Made by a program: the position numbers and the translations under genes. The notes under the pieces are model-generated. The model did not search any database. It was not told the origin of the DNA and worked only from the letters and a program-made list of their open reading frames with translations. Positions 16,254 to 24,454 of a stretch of DNA of 64,000 bases are shown piece after piece. Within the stretch, counting starts at the first letter, position 1; each line of letters opens with the position of its first letter. The stretch is from CAZNSX01 sp964575845 (GTDB lineage Bacteria > UBA8248 > CAZNSX01): the NCBI GenBank assembly GCA_964575845.1, contig CAZNSX010000001.1, positions 682,001-746,000 on the forward strand, in the 5' to 3' direction.

Positions 16254-17543
16254 ATGGAACCTTTAGTTCAGTACAGTCGAAATCAGGTTCAGGATGAACT
16301 CGCTCGGCTTCTGGCAGGGAGCCTTGAATTTCACAGTGAAAGCAGCACTTATGCCTCCCACAGCCTGCATGCTTTTGCCGCCAAATTTCCCCCTCAACTA
16401 CCCCAGGTATTCATAAAGCATCTCACCTCGGAGGGTGAAACTGTTCTCGACCCAATGGTGGGCTCTGGGACTGCCATTGTTGAAGCCTGCCTCCTGGGTC
16501 GGAGGGCCATCGGGTTCGATATTGATCCGCTGGCTATCCAGATCTGTCGAGTCAAGACCATGCCGCTCAGCCTCTCGTCAGTTATCGAAGCGGGAGAAAA
16601 GGTTCTAAAAAAGGCGGAACAGTATCTGGCTGCCCCCCGAGCTATCCGGGCGTTCCTGGAACGTTTCCCAGAAGAGAACCGTAAGTTCATGGATTACTGG
16701 TTTGCACCTCAAACTCAAAAAGAGCTTGCCGCATTGCTTCTCGCTATCGAGGAAGAGCCAAACACAAGGATCAAAGACTTCCTGCAACTGCTGTTCTCGT
16801 CCATCATCATTACAAAATCAGGAGGGGTCTCTCTTGCCAGGGACCTGGCGCACTCTCGGCCCCATCGTGATCCTCAGAAGGCGCCCAGAAATGCCATAGA
16901 GCGGTACCAAGCTAGACTTCTCAAGAGCATCAAAGGAGTACAGGAACTTCATTTTCGGAATAATGGAATCATGGTCAAGCTTGCAGATTGCCGGAAGCTT
17001 CCGTTGGACGATGAGAGTGTCCAGCTGGTAGTAACCTCTCCACCTTACGCAAATGCCATCGATTACATGCGAGCCCACAAGTTCTCGCTAGTGTGGTTGG
17101 GGCAGCCTTTGAACTCCTTGAGTAAGTTGCGCAGCGAGTATATAGGAGCAGAGAAAGTAGGGTGCCTTGACGATATTCCGTTTCCGCGAAAGACCCAACA
17201 CACCATTCTGACATTAGGAGCAAAGGATAAGCGTAAGGCTGCGATCCTTCGGAAGTACTTCATCGACATGCGGTCGGCGATGGCTGAGATGTACCGTGTC
17301 CTTCTCCCGGAACGAGCGGCAATAATCGTGGTTGGCCCCTCGACGATGCGAGGGCTCAAGATCAATACGCCGGTATGTCTGGGTGAGATCGGGGGGCAGC
17401 TAGGCTTCAGATTAATTGGGATTAAGAAGAGAAAGCTTGACCGCAACCGGCGCATGATGCCGGCGAGATTTCGAAACAACGGCCAATCCGTAATCGAAGA
17501 GCGTATGCACGAGGAGCATGTTATCGGCCTTATAAAAGGTTGA
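16254..17543 (+). CDS. DNA methyltransferase (N4-cytosine/N6-adenine type)
   Basis: Site-specific amino-methyltransferase (429 aa). An N-terminal HSLHAFAAKFPPQLP block precedes the AdoMet-binding motif I DPMVGSGT at residues 66-73 and GRRAIGFDIDPLA; the catalytic motif IV TSPPY is near 260-264, so the order is I then IV. SPPY is most often found in N4-cytosine enzymes. It is followed after only 7 bp by an endonuclease-like gene, making a type II restriction-modification pair. Codon use and AT content differ from the chromosomal neighbours, suggesting transfer. The recognition sequence cannot be read from sequence. Confidence 0.9.
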   Translation: MEPLVQYSRNQVQDELARLLAGSLEFHSESSTYASHSLHAFAAKFPPQLPQVFIKHLTSEGETVLDPMVGSGTAIVEACLLGRRAIGFDIDPLAIQICRVKTMPLSLSSVIEAGEKVLKKAEQYLAAPRAIRAFLERFPEENRKFMDYWFAPQTQKELAALLLAIEEEPNTRIKDFLQLLFSSIIITKSGGVSLARDLAHSRPHRDPQKAPRNAIERYQARLLKSIKGVQELHFRNNGIMVKLADCRKLPLDDESVQLVVTSPPYANAIDYMRAHKFSLVWLGQPLNSLSKLRSEYIGAEKVGCLDDIPFPRKTQHTILTLGAKDKRKAAILRKYFIDMRSAMAEMYRVLLPERAAIIVVGPSTMRGLKINTPVCLGEIGGQLGFRLIGIKKRKLDRNRRMMPARFRNNGQSVIEERMHEEHVIGLIKG

Positions 17544-17550
17544 AAGACGG

Positions 17551-18366
17551 ATGCCGACAAAGCAGCAGACCATCACCGATGCGGTTGATATAATCCAGAA
17601 CGCTCAATATCCACAAGGCTTCTCAGCCCAAACAGCTTGGCTTGGCATTTATAAGGCCCTGCTTTGGTATCAACCCGTCAATGTAGCGGGTTTTACTTCC
17701 CTTCCGCATATCATTGATGCGGACAAGCTCCGCCCACCAGCTTCTCGGCGGGGTCTCACTAAACCCAATGCCTGGCAGCGGCGTGCGGAGGCTTTTGAGC
17801 AGTATCTTGCCCAGGCATTAACCATCCAGCCGGCCCAGGTCCAGGGATATGTTGACCAGCTGCTCAAGCTTCCAGGCTATCAAGGGCTGCAGCGCCAGAA
17901 TTCGCTAGGGATCGCCTTCCCAGGAGTAGTAAAGTTTGTCCTGGAGAGATTTGGGAATCCCGCCATTGCCTATAGGCTCGAGGTGGATGCCACAACCGTC
18001 TTCCCTGGCATTACGATGCCAGGCCGGAGCGTTAGACCCATGATTGATATCTTGGGATCGAAGGGAGGAAATCCAGTTGCTATTATCTCCACAAAATGGA
18101 GTGTGCGCCACGACAGGATCAACGACATCACGAATGAATGTCCCATTTACAAGGCCGCAGCCATGCGCAGCCGCACGCCCCTTGGGTATTACGTTGTGAC
18201 TAATGAGTTTGACCCGGCCAGGCTAAGCAAAATCCTCGGAGATACGTGCATTGATGGGCTTGCGCATGTCCATAAACAGGCCGTAATCACGGCCTGTAAC
18301 CTGGATGGAAGATTGGGTGGGATGCTGGATTTATCCGATTTCGTTGCGATCACTCAGAACTGGTAG
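17551..18366 (+). CDS. Type II restriction endonuclease, PD-(D/E)XK-like
   Basis: Probable partner endonuclease of the preceding methyltransferase (271 aa). The candidate active site is E144/D146, then D166 in VRPMIDIL and the strand AIISTKWS with S180-x-K182, followed by RHDRINDI. A Ser in place of the usual acidic residue before x-Lys occurs in some PD-(D/E)XK enzymes. I recognise the ISTKWS-RHDR block from type II enzymes but cannot name a recognition site. It begins 7 bp after the methyltransferase stop, so the two are co-transcribed, with the methylase first. Confidence 0.75.
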   Translation: MPTKQQTITDAVDIIQNAQYPQGFSAQTAWLGIYKALLWYQPVNVAGFTSLPHIIDADKLRPPASRRGLTKPNAWQRRAEAFEQYLAQALTIQPAQVQGYVDQLLKLPGYQGLQRQNSLGIAFPGVVKFVLERFGNPAIAYRLEVDATTVFPGITMPGRSVRPMIDILGSKGGNPVAIISTKWSVRHDRINDITNECPIYKAAAMRSRTPLGYYVVTNEFDPARLSKILGDTCIDGLAHVHKQAVITACNLDGRLGGMLDLSDFVAITQNW

Positions 18367-18455
18367 GGAAGCTTGACTGAGTATTCTCAATTCCATATGG
18401 CCTTTTTCATCGGAGATGTTATAGTAAGTATTCTCGAAGGGAAGGATGAAACCGC

Positions 18456-18962
18456 ATGTCAATAGCAACTCAATTGCTCGTGTCATGCCTATCCCTGTTA
18501 GTGGGAGTAGTCATTTTTTGTGTCACTCAACTAATTTTGAGATCCCTGATTGACCCAATCCAAAAGCAACGCGATATTCGTGGGAAAGTACAAAGCGAAT
18601 TGGTTTTTTGGGCCTGGGCGATATCAAACCCACGAGAATGGAATAACTCCCCCGGAAACGTAGAGGTAGAGAAAGGCAGAGATTCACTTCGTGGTTTAGC
18701 GAGTGAGCTCTATGGAAATATTCTAAGTGTGCCTTATAGGTGTTTGGAAAAAGATGCTTGGGTGCGCAGGCGGTTTTACAACTGGCTAAAAAGAAAAGAC
18801 TGGATTCGACCACGCAATGATTTGGCGGAAGCGGCAAGAATCCTAATCGGCATCTCAAACTCCCTCTTCTGCTCTAGGGACACACTAGAAGAACAGAGAA
18901 AACAGAACAAAGATGATCTATCGAAAGTTAGGCGCTTGTTAGAGCTCTCTCACCCGTTGTAG
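18456..18962 (+). CDS. Single-TM membrane protein of unknown function
   Basis: 168-aa protein with one strong N-terminal TM helix (about residues 6-30), then the cytosolic block SLIDPIQKQRDIRGKVQSEL, a central LRGLASELYGNILSVPY segment and a C-terminal LIGISNSLFCSRD followed by a charged helix. I associate this layout (TM, DPI-x-QRxxxG, LAxxL, LIGxSNSL) with widespread unnamed membrane proteins of accessory regions; no function is known to me. GGAAGGA lies about ten bases upstream of the ATG. It follows the endonuclease by 89 bp with its own possible promoter (TTGACT at 18373-18378). Confidence 0.7.
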   Translation: MSIATQLLVSCLSLLVGVVIFCVTQLILRSLIDPIQKQRDIRGKVQSELVFWAWAISNPREWNNSPGNVEVEKGRDSLRGLASELYGNILSVPYRCLEKDAWVRRRFYNWLKRKDWIRPRNDLAEAARILIGISNSLFCSRDTLEEQRKQNKDDLSKVRRLLELSHPL

Positions 18963-19479
18963 TGCCTTTTGGTTTCACAATTTCATTGGGTCAGTTCTTC
19001 CAAAATGGACGAAATTAACAGGCATTTCATACTTTTTGCCGCGATCGGAACCGCCGTTGGCTTCAATATTCTCATACTCGATCAACAAAGAATTTGGCGC
19101 GGTTGATTAAGGCGATTGACGATGATGCGACTGGAATATTTTGGGGGTGAGGGGAGGCTTTCTCTGAGATTACGGCGATGACGCAGGAGGACTTCGAGAT
19201 ATGGCTCTCGATTTTCTTCGTTTCACGAAAGAACAATTTACCGTGCCTATTGACATCTCCGAAGGTTTGGTTCCCTCGCGGGAGGATGGCAGGGGCCGAT
19301 CACTGGGCAAGACCGGTTCGCTCGGGGCACCCTGAGATTAGCCCCCTCCCTTATTATCCGCAACACGTTGATTTTAAAAAGAAATTAAGTGACATTGCTC
19401 AACCTCATTGACTCTCAATGGATTATGCCTTAGCATAGATTCCCTTTAAACCGCCGTCCTTCAAGGGCCAAGAGAGACC
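18963..19479. other. Intergenic region with decayed coding fragments
   Basis: 517 bases at the right edge of the island. Short open frames exist (33 codons from 19003, 43 codons from 19201, 78 codons from 19178 in another frame) but none has a good ribosome site plus a recognisable protein, and they overlap in different frames. This looks like eroded insert sequence. The only supported element is a promoter for aroQ near the end. Confidence 0.4.
19408..19436 (+). promoter_or_regulatory. Sigma-70-like promoter for aroQ
   Basis: TTGACT at 19408-19413, 17-base spacer, TAGCAT at 19431-19436, 44 bases before the aroQ ATG. Confidence 0.45.
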
Positions 19480-19941
19480 ATGCCGAAGATTCTTCTCCTC
19501 AATGGACCAAACCTCAACCTCCTGGGCGAGAGGGAGCCGGAGCGCTATGGCCGGACCTCACTCAAGGAACTGGAGGAGGGGCTGAGGAAGGCCGCCAAGG
19601 GGGAAGGGGTTGAGCTTGAGGCCTTCCAGTCAAACCATGAGGGTGAGCTCATAGACGCCATCCATCGCGCAAGAGATAGCGCGGATGCCATCATCTTCAA
19701 CCCCGGGGCCTACACCCATACGAGTGTGGCGCTCAGGGATGCAGTACTCGCTGCAGGAGTGCCCACAATAGAGGTTCACATTACCAATATCTACGGCAGG
19801 GAGGATTTCCGGCGGCGCTCTCTCATAGCGCCTGTTGCCCTGGGCCAGATAGCTGGCTTCGGGGTAGAAGGTTACTACCTGGCCCTCAGGGCTGCCATCG
19901 GGCTCATATCCCAAGGTCAGGCTCAGGAGGGGAGCGGTTGA
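19480..19941 (+). CDS. aroQ: Type II 3-dehydroquinate dehydratase
   Basis: Third shikimate pathway enzyme, dodecameric type II (153 aa). It opens ILLLNGPNLNLLGEREPE with the active-site lid containing R18 and Y23, then NPGAYTHTSVALRDA and EVHITNIYGREDFRRRS, the substrate-binding loops. It probably worked next to aroB before the island entered. The stop codon overlaps the TTG start of the following peptidase (TTGA), so the two are coupled; the aroQ-pepQ-efp order is common in several bacterial phyla. Confidence 0.97.
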   Translation: MPKILLLNGPNLNLLGEREPERYGRTSLKELEEGLRKAAKGEGVELEAFQSNHEGELIDAIHRARDSADAIIFNPGAYTHTSVALRDAVLAAGVPTIEVHITNIYGREDFRRRSLIAPVALGQIAGFGVEGYYLALRAAIGLISQGQAQEGSG

Positions 19942-21008
19942 GGGAGGGGCGCCTCAGGCGCGTGAGAGAGGCCATGGCGGGGCAAGGCCTCAGGGCCATG
20001 GCCGTCTTTTCCCTCCCCAATATCCGCTATCTAGCTGGGTTCAGCGGCTCCTCCGCCGTGTGCCTCATAACGGCGAAAGAGGCCCTTTTTTTCACTGATT
20101 TCCGTTACCGCACCCAGGCGGCACGGGAGGTGAGGGGTTTTGAGCGCCTGGAACATAAGGACCTGCTTGAGGGCCTATCGGCAGAGGTAAGAAGAAGGCG
20201 CATAAAGCACCTCGGCTTTGAGGGGGCGCACCTCTCTTATGCGGGCTTCAGGTCCCTTAAAAAGCGCCTCAGGAAGGTGGCCCTATCTCCCACGAGGGAG
20301 CTCCTGGAGAGGGTGAGGCTCTGCAAAGAGCCAGGGGAGCTCACCCGCATAAGGCGGGCCGTAAGGATTGCAGCCGGGGCGCTTGAGGAGAGTGTAGGAG
20401 AGATAAGGCCGGGTCGAAGCGAGAAGGAAGTGGCCCTCAGCCTGGAATTTGCCTCCCGGCGGCTCGGCTCCGAAGGACCCCCTTTTGATTTTATCGTAGC
20501 CGGAGGCCCCCGGGGAGCGCTTCCTCATGGAAGGGCCTCTGAGAGGAGGCTGAGGAAGGGGGAGATGGTCAGTATCGATTTCGGCGCCATCCACCGGGGT
20601 TATAACTCGGACCTCACCCGAACATTCGCCCTGGGCCGCCCCTCGAAGCGCCTTAAGGAAGTCTATCAGGCTGTCCTCGATGCCAACGGGGCGGCGTTAG
20701 AGGCCGTCAGGCCTGGAGCCAGTGCTAAAGAGGTGGATGGGGCTGCCAGGGGTGTTATCGAGAGGGCGGGTTTTGGCTGCTTCTTCGGCCATGGCACGGG
20801 ACACGGGGTAGGCCTCGAGGTGCACGAGATGCCCAGAATAAGCCCCGGAGTAAAGGAGACCCTTCAGGTGGGGATGGTCATAACCATCGAGCCCGGGGTC
20901 TATATCCCTCGCCTTGGGGGCGCCAGGATCGAGGACATGGTGGTGGTAACCCCTCGGGGCGGGGAGGTTCTGACCGCAGGCGTCAGCAAGGAGCTTCAGG
21001 TTCTCTGA
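19938..21008 (+). CDS. M24 aminopeptidase P / Xaa-Pro dipeptidase family
   Basis: Cytosolic dimetal peptidase cleaving Xaa-Pro bonds (356 aa). A creatinase-like N-terminal domain (1-120) is followed by the pita-bread domain, with metal ligands in SIDFGAIHRGYNSD (first Asp) and DLTR (second Asp), GHGTGHGVG (His), TIEPG (Glu) and ARIEDM (Glu). The TTG start overlaps the aroQ stop by four bases. The EF-P gene follows directly; this neighbourhood is typical and may reflect handling of proline-rich peptides. Confidence 0.94.
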   Translation: MREGRLRRVREAMAGQGLRAMAVFSLPNIRYLAGFSGSSAVCLITAKEALFFTDFRYRTQAAREVRGFERLEHKDLLEGLSAEVRRRRIKHLGFEGAHLSYAGFRSLKKRLRKVALSPTRELLERVRLCKEPGELTRIRRAVRIAAGALEESVGEIRPGRSEKEVALSLEFASRRLGSEGPPFDFIVAGGPRGALPHGRASERRLRKGEMVSIDFGAIHRGYNSDLTRTFALGRPSKRLKEVYQAVLDANGAALEAVRPGASAKEVDGAARGVIERAGFGCFFGHGTGHGVGLEVHEMPRISPGVKETLQVGMVITIEPGVYIPRLGGARIEDMVVVTPRGGEVLTAGVSKELQVL

Positions 21009-21024
21009 AGGAGGTTTGCTCAAG

Positions 21025-21597
21025 ATGCCGTCCACGAGTGAGTTCAGAAAGGGGCTAAAGATTGAGATCGAGGGTGAGCCATTCCTCATCGCCGACTTTC
21101 AGCACGTGAAGCCGGGCAAGGGAGGAGCCTTTGTGAGGACCCGCCTCAAGAGCCTTAAGACGGGCCGGGTGCTTGAGAGAACCTTCAGGTCGGGGGAGCA
21201 TGTTGACTCGCCCGACCTCGAAGAGAGAGAGATGCAGTACCTCTACCGGGATGAGGCCGGCTTCCATTTCATGGACACGACTAGCTATGAGCAGGTCCTC
21301 CTCTCGGAGGAGCAGATGGGCGATAGTGCCCTATGGCTTGAGGAGAGCGTCGTGGCCACGGTTCTCTTCCACAGGGGAGCCGCCATAGGAGTTCAGCTCC
21401 CCAACTTTGTGGAGCTGAGGATCACAGAGACGGAGCCCGGCGTGAGGGGTGATACCGCCACCGGCGGTGCCAAACCCGCCACCCTGGAGACAGGGGCGGT
21501 GGTTCAGGTTCCCCTCTTTCTCAATGAGGGGGACGCGATAAAGATAGACACGAGGACAGGGGAATATATCGAGCGGGTGAAAAGCGGGTCAAGCTGA
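21025..21597 (+). CDS. efp: Translation elongation factor P
   Basis: Three-domain beta-barrel factor that relieves ribosome stalling at polyproline (190 aa). The KOW-like N-domain has HVKPGKGGAFVRTRLKSL, whose loop Lys (about residue 32-34) is the site modified in many bacteria. The C-terminal block GDTATGGAKPATLETGAVVQVP is diagnostic. The ATG at 21025 has GAAGGAGG ten bases upstream; a TTG at 21016 is too close to that site. No EpmA/EpmB modification genes are nearby, so the modification state is unknown. Confidence 0.96.
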   Translation: MPSTSEFRKGLKIEIEGEPFLIADFQHVKPGKGGAFVRTRLKSLKTGRVLERTFRSGEHVDSPDLEEREMQYLYRDEAGFHFMDTTSYEQVLLSEEQMGDSALWLEESVVATVLFHRGAAIGVQLPNFVELRITETEPGVRGDTATGGAKPATLETGAVVQVPLFLNEGDAIKIDTRTGEYIERVKSGSS

Positions 21598-21641
21598 AAA
21601 TAGACTTCTCAGAGGGGAGGATATGAAGGAGGGTCCTGACC

Positions 21642-22895
21642 ATGCAGGAAGGTCTCATCTTCAAAGTGATGCACTCAAAACTCAGCCGAAGGAGTCTTTT
21701 GCGGGGGGCTGCCCTCTGGGCTGCGGCCTTCCCGCTTGGGAGGGGAGTCAAGGCCTTCGCAGAGGAGCCCATAAAGATCGGCACCCTTCTCTCTCACACG
21801 GGTGCCCTCGCCGCCTATGGCCCCCCGATTAACAATGGTGCGAAGCTCGCGGCGGCGCAGATAAATGAGGCCGGTGGACCCATGGGGAGGCAGATAAAGC
21901 TGATAAACCGCGACTCTCGCACAGACCCTACGGCTGCTGTCGACGCCGCCCGAAAGCTCGTTAATATCGACAAGGTTCCCGCTTTTATAGGGGCTCTATC
22001 GAGCAGCGTAACGATGGCTGTAGCGAGCGTTTCCGTTGCGAGCCGGGTCGTTCAGATATCGCCCGCTTCCACCTCACCCCAGCTCACGGCTCTAGAGGAT
22101 GATGATTTTCTCTTCCGCACCTGCCCCTCAGACACTCTCCAGGGAAAGGTGACGGGGAGACTCGCCTGGCAGCAGGGCTTCCGCAGGGTCTCAACCATAT
22201 ATGTCAATAACGACTATGGCGAGGGGCTATCCATCAATTTCAAAAAATCCTTCGAGGCCCAAGGCGGAAGGGTGCTTGAGGCGGTGCCCTACGAGAAGGG
22301 AAAGGCATCTTACCGTGGGGAGTTGGAAAGGGCCAGTAGGGAGAAGCCCGATGCCCTGGCCGTCTTCGGATACCCCGAGAACGGGACGACGATTATCAGG
22401 CAGTCCATCGAGCTTGGCCTCACACGCAAATTCCTCCTAGCAGACGGGATGAAGGCTCCAGAGATCATAGAGAACGTGGGTGCAAGGTATCTGGAAGGCA
22501 CCTATGGAACCGCGCCGGGCTCAAAAAAAACCAACGCCTCAGAGCTTTTCCTCTCAGCCTATAGGGCCAACTTCGGCGAGCCCCCTCCAAAGCCTTTTAT
22601 ATCCAACTGCTACGATGCCATGGCTGTGATTGCCTTGGCCATGCATAGAGCCAAGAAAGCGACTGGCCCCGCCATCCGGGATAGCCTCCGGGCCGTGGCC
22701 AATCCCCCTGGCGTGGAGATATTTCCGGGGGAGTTCAAGAAAGCCTTTTCCCTTCTGGATGAGGGAAAGGAGATAAACTATCAGGGCGCGGCCGGGGACA
22801 TAGACTTCGATGACAGGGGAGATGTCGTGACTCCCATCGAGGTCTGGAAAATAGAGGGGGGCAAGATAGTTTCGGTCAGGGCGGAGGAGGTCTAA
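21642..22895 (+). CDS. livJ: Branched-chain amino-acid-type ABC substrate-binding protein
   Basis: Periplasmic binding protein of the type I fold (417 aa). The N-terminus holds a twin-arginine-like signal SRRSLLRGAALWAAAF (about residues 14-29), suggesting Tat export; ATG 21669 would give the tighter signal. The mature protein starts near KIGTLLSHTGALAAYG and includes DSRTDPTAAVDAARKLV, typical of LivJ-type proteins. The matching permease and ATPase genes (livGFHM) lie 1.6 kb away on the opposite strand. The ligand may be an amino acid, amide or aromatic acid. A weak terminator may follow at 22999-23026. Confidence 0.88.
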   Translation: MQEGLIFKVMHSKLSRRSLLRGAALWAAAFPLGRGVKAFAEEPIKIGTLLSHTGALAAYGPPINNGAKLAAAQINEAGGPMGRQIKLINRDSRTDPTAAVDAARKLVNIDKVPAFIGALSSSVTMAVASVSVASRVVQISPASTSPQLTALEDDDFLFRTCPSDTLQGKVTGRLAWQQGFRRVSTIYVNNDYGEGLSINFKKSFEAQGGRVLEAVPYEKGKASYRGELERASREKPDALAVFGYPENGTTIIRQSIELGLTRKFLLADGMKAPEIIENVGARYLEGTYGTAPGSKKTNASELFLSAYRANFGEPPPKPFISNCYDAMAVIALAMHRAKKATGPAIRDSLRAVANPPGVEIFPGEFKKAFSLLDEGKEINYQGAAGDIDFDDRGDVVTPIEVWKIEGGKIVSVRAEEV

Positions 22896-22998
22896 TCTCC
22901 AGGCTTCCCATTTGCATTAAGATTCTGTCAGCCAAATCCGGCCCACAGGGCTAAGAAAGACGGGGGAATTTACCTAAATCCCACTCCTGAAATGTCAG

Positions 22999-23026
22999 GC
23001 TGTGCCTCCCACAGCGCGGATTTTTT
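22999..23026 (+). terminator. Possible intrinsic terminator after livJ
   Basis: GCTGTG-CCTCC-CACAGC hairpin, five bases, then six T residues (23021-23026). The stem is short and the gap before the T-run makes this uncertain. Confidence 0.35.
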
Positions 23027-23117
23027 ATTCCCGCCAGCCGAAATAGACTATAATAAGAGAACACCATCACATCTCACCCGACCACACCTTTGTCGCTTTC
23101 CTCGGGAGGGAGACGCC

Positions 23118-24332
23118 ATGGACCCAAATCCTAAGAGCATCGCATTCTCCCTTCTCGCCGCCGCTCTCCTTGTCCTCTTTTCCTGCGCAGCCCCGGGGTT
23201 CCTTCAGGAAGCGGAACGCCTCGATGCCAAAGTGGTGCGCCTCTACGAGGCCGGCAGGTATGCGGAGGCGGTCCCCCTAGCGGAGCGCTCCCTGGCCTTA
23301 TACGAAAAAACCCTCGGGCCCGAGCACCCGCACCTGGCCGCGGGCCTCAAGAACCTGGCCTCGGTCTACCAGGCCCAGGGTCGCTACGCCGCGGCCGAGC
23401 CGCTCTACCGGCGCGCTCTGGCCATTGATGAGAAATTTCTCGGCCCCGAGCATCCCGCCGTGGCCACTGGCCTCAACAACCTGGCCCTGCTCTACGACGC
23501 TCAGGGTCGCTATGCCGCGGCCGAGCCACTCTACAAGCGAGCGCTCGCAATTCGGGAGAAAGTCCTGGGACCCGAGCATCCCCAAGTGGTTGCGATTCTC
23601 AACAACCTGGCCGCGCTCTACAACGCCCAGGGTCGCTATGGCGAGGCCGAGCCGCTCTACCAGCGCTCCCTGACCATTTACGAGAAAAATCTCGGCCCCA
23701 TGCATCCCTATGTGGCCACGGGCCTTAACAAACTGGCCGCGCTCTACCAAGCTCAGGGTCGCTACGCCGAGGCCGAGCCGCTTTACCGGCGCGCTCTGGC
23801 CATTGATGAGAAATTCCTCGGGCCAGAGCATCCCGCCGTGGCCACGAGTCTCAACAACCTGGCCGCGCTCTACCAAGCTCAGGGTCGATATGCCAAGGCT
23901 GAGCCGCTCCACATGCGAGCGCTCGCCATTTGGCAAAAAGCCCTCGGCCCCGATGGTCCCTATGTGGCCACGAGCCTCAACAACCTGGCCTCGGTCTACC
24001 AAGCTCAGGGCCGCTACGTCGAGGCCGAGCGACTCTTCCTGCACGTTCTGGCAATTGATGAGAAATTCCTCGGGCCCGAGGACCCGGAGATGGCCCAGAG
24101 CCTCAACAACCTTGGTGAGGTCTACCTAGCCGAGGGCCTCTATGCCAGGGCCGAGCCCCTTTACCGCAGGGCACTGGCCATCCTCGAGAAAAAGGCTCCT
24201 GATCACCCGAACATGGTTAAGACCCTGAACAACTTGGCGGAGCTCTGCGAGAAGCTCGGGAAGCGGGAGGAGGCCGCCGCGTTCTCGGCCCGGGCGAAGG
24301 ATCTGCAGGAGAGGCTGGAAGGACGGAAGTAA
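23118..24332 (+). CDS. TPR lipoprotein with eight 42-residue kinesin-light-chain-type repeats
   Basis: 404-aa lipoprotein: short basic N-terminus, hydrophobic stretch and lipobox LLVLFSC (Cys near 24), one diverged TPR, then about eight TPR_10/12 repeats of 42 residues with the pattern LGPEHP...LNNLA.LY.AQGRY.EAEPLYRRALAI. These form a superhelical protein-binding scaffold; no enzymatic part is present. ATG 23118 with GGGAGGGAGA upstream is chosen over an in-frame start at 22992 because it gives the signal peptide. A terminator follows at 24415. Binding partner unknown. Confidence 0.88.
   Translation: MDPNPKSIAFSLLAAALLVLFSCAAPGFLQEAERLDAKVVRLYEAGRYAEAVPLAERSLALYEKTLGPEHPHLAAGLKNLASVYQAQGRYAAAEPLYRRALAIDEKFLGPEHPAVATGLNNLALLYDAQGRYAAAEPLYKRALAIREKVLGPEHPQVVAILNNLAALYNAQGRYGEAEPLYQRSLTIYEKNLGPMHPYVATGLNKLAALYQAQGRYAEAEPLYRRALAIDEKFLGPEHPAVATSLNNLAALYQAQGRYAKAEPLHMRALAIWQKALGPDGPYVATSLNNLASVYQAQGRYVEAERLFLHVLAIDEKFLGPEDPEMAQSLNNLGEVYLAEGLYARAEPLYRRALAILEKKAPDHPNMVKTLNNLAELCEKLGKREEAAAFSARAKDLQERLEGRK
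23305..24300 (+). repeat. Tandem 126-bp coding repeats in the TPR gene
   Basis: Consecutive 126-bp units, each 42 codons. Several blocks are nearly identical in DNA, for example AACAACCTGGCC and GCTCAGGGTCGCTA recur in most units. This similarity suggests recent expansion or gene conversion; the outermost units are more diverged. Confidence 0.85.
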
Positions 24333-24414
24333 AGAGGGGCGGAAGCCCGAAGGGGCCCTCATGCCCAGCAGATATGCGGCTGGGGGTTACCTCTCTGCCG
24401 GATTTGCAGATACT

Positions 24415-24454
24415 GCCCGGGAGTCTTCCTCTGCGGAAGCTTCCGGGCTTTTCT
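24415..24454 (+). terminator. Intrinsic terminator after the TPR gene
   Basis: GCCCGGGA pairs with TTCCGGGC (one G-U), internal stem CTTCC/GGAAG, then TTTTC. It works in the + direction and overlaps the last codons of the convergent livM. Confidence 0.6.

Noticed and set aside
19178..19411. 77-codon frame between the island and aroQ
   Set aside because: No ribosome site, no recognisable product, overlapping alternative frames; treated as eroded sequence.
23298..24044. 248-codon repetitive frame antisense to the TPR gene
   Set aside because: Its repeats mirror the 126-bp TPR units; the sense strand has the signal peptide, ribosome site and TPR consensus.
23305..24300. Tandem repeats considered as a CRISPR-like array
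   Set aside because: Units are 126 bp, contiguous without spacers, and code for TPR motifs.
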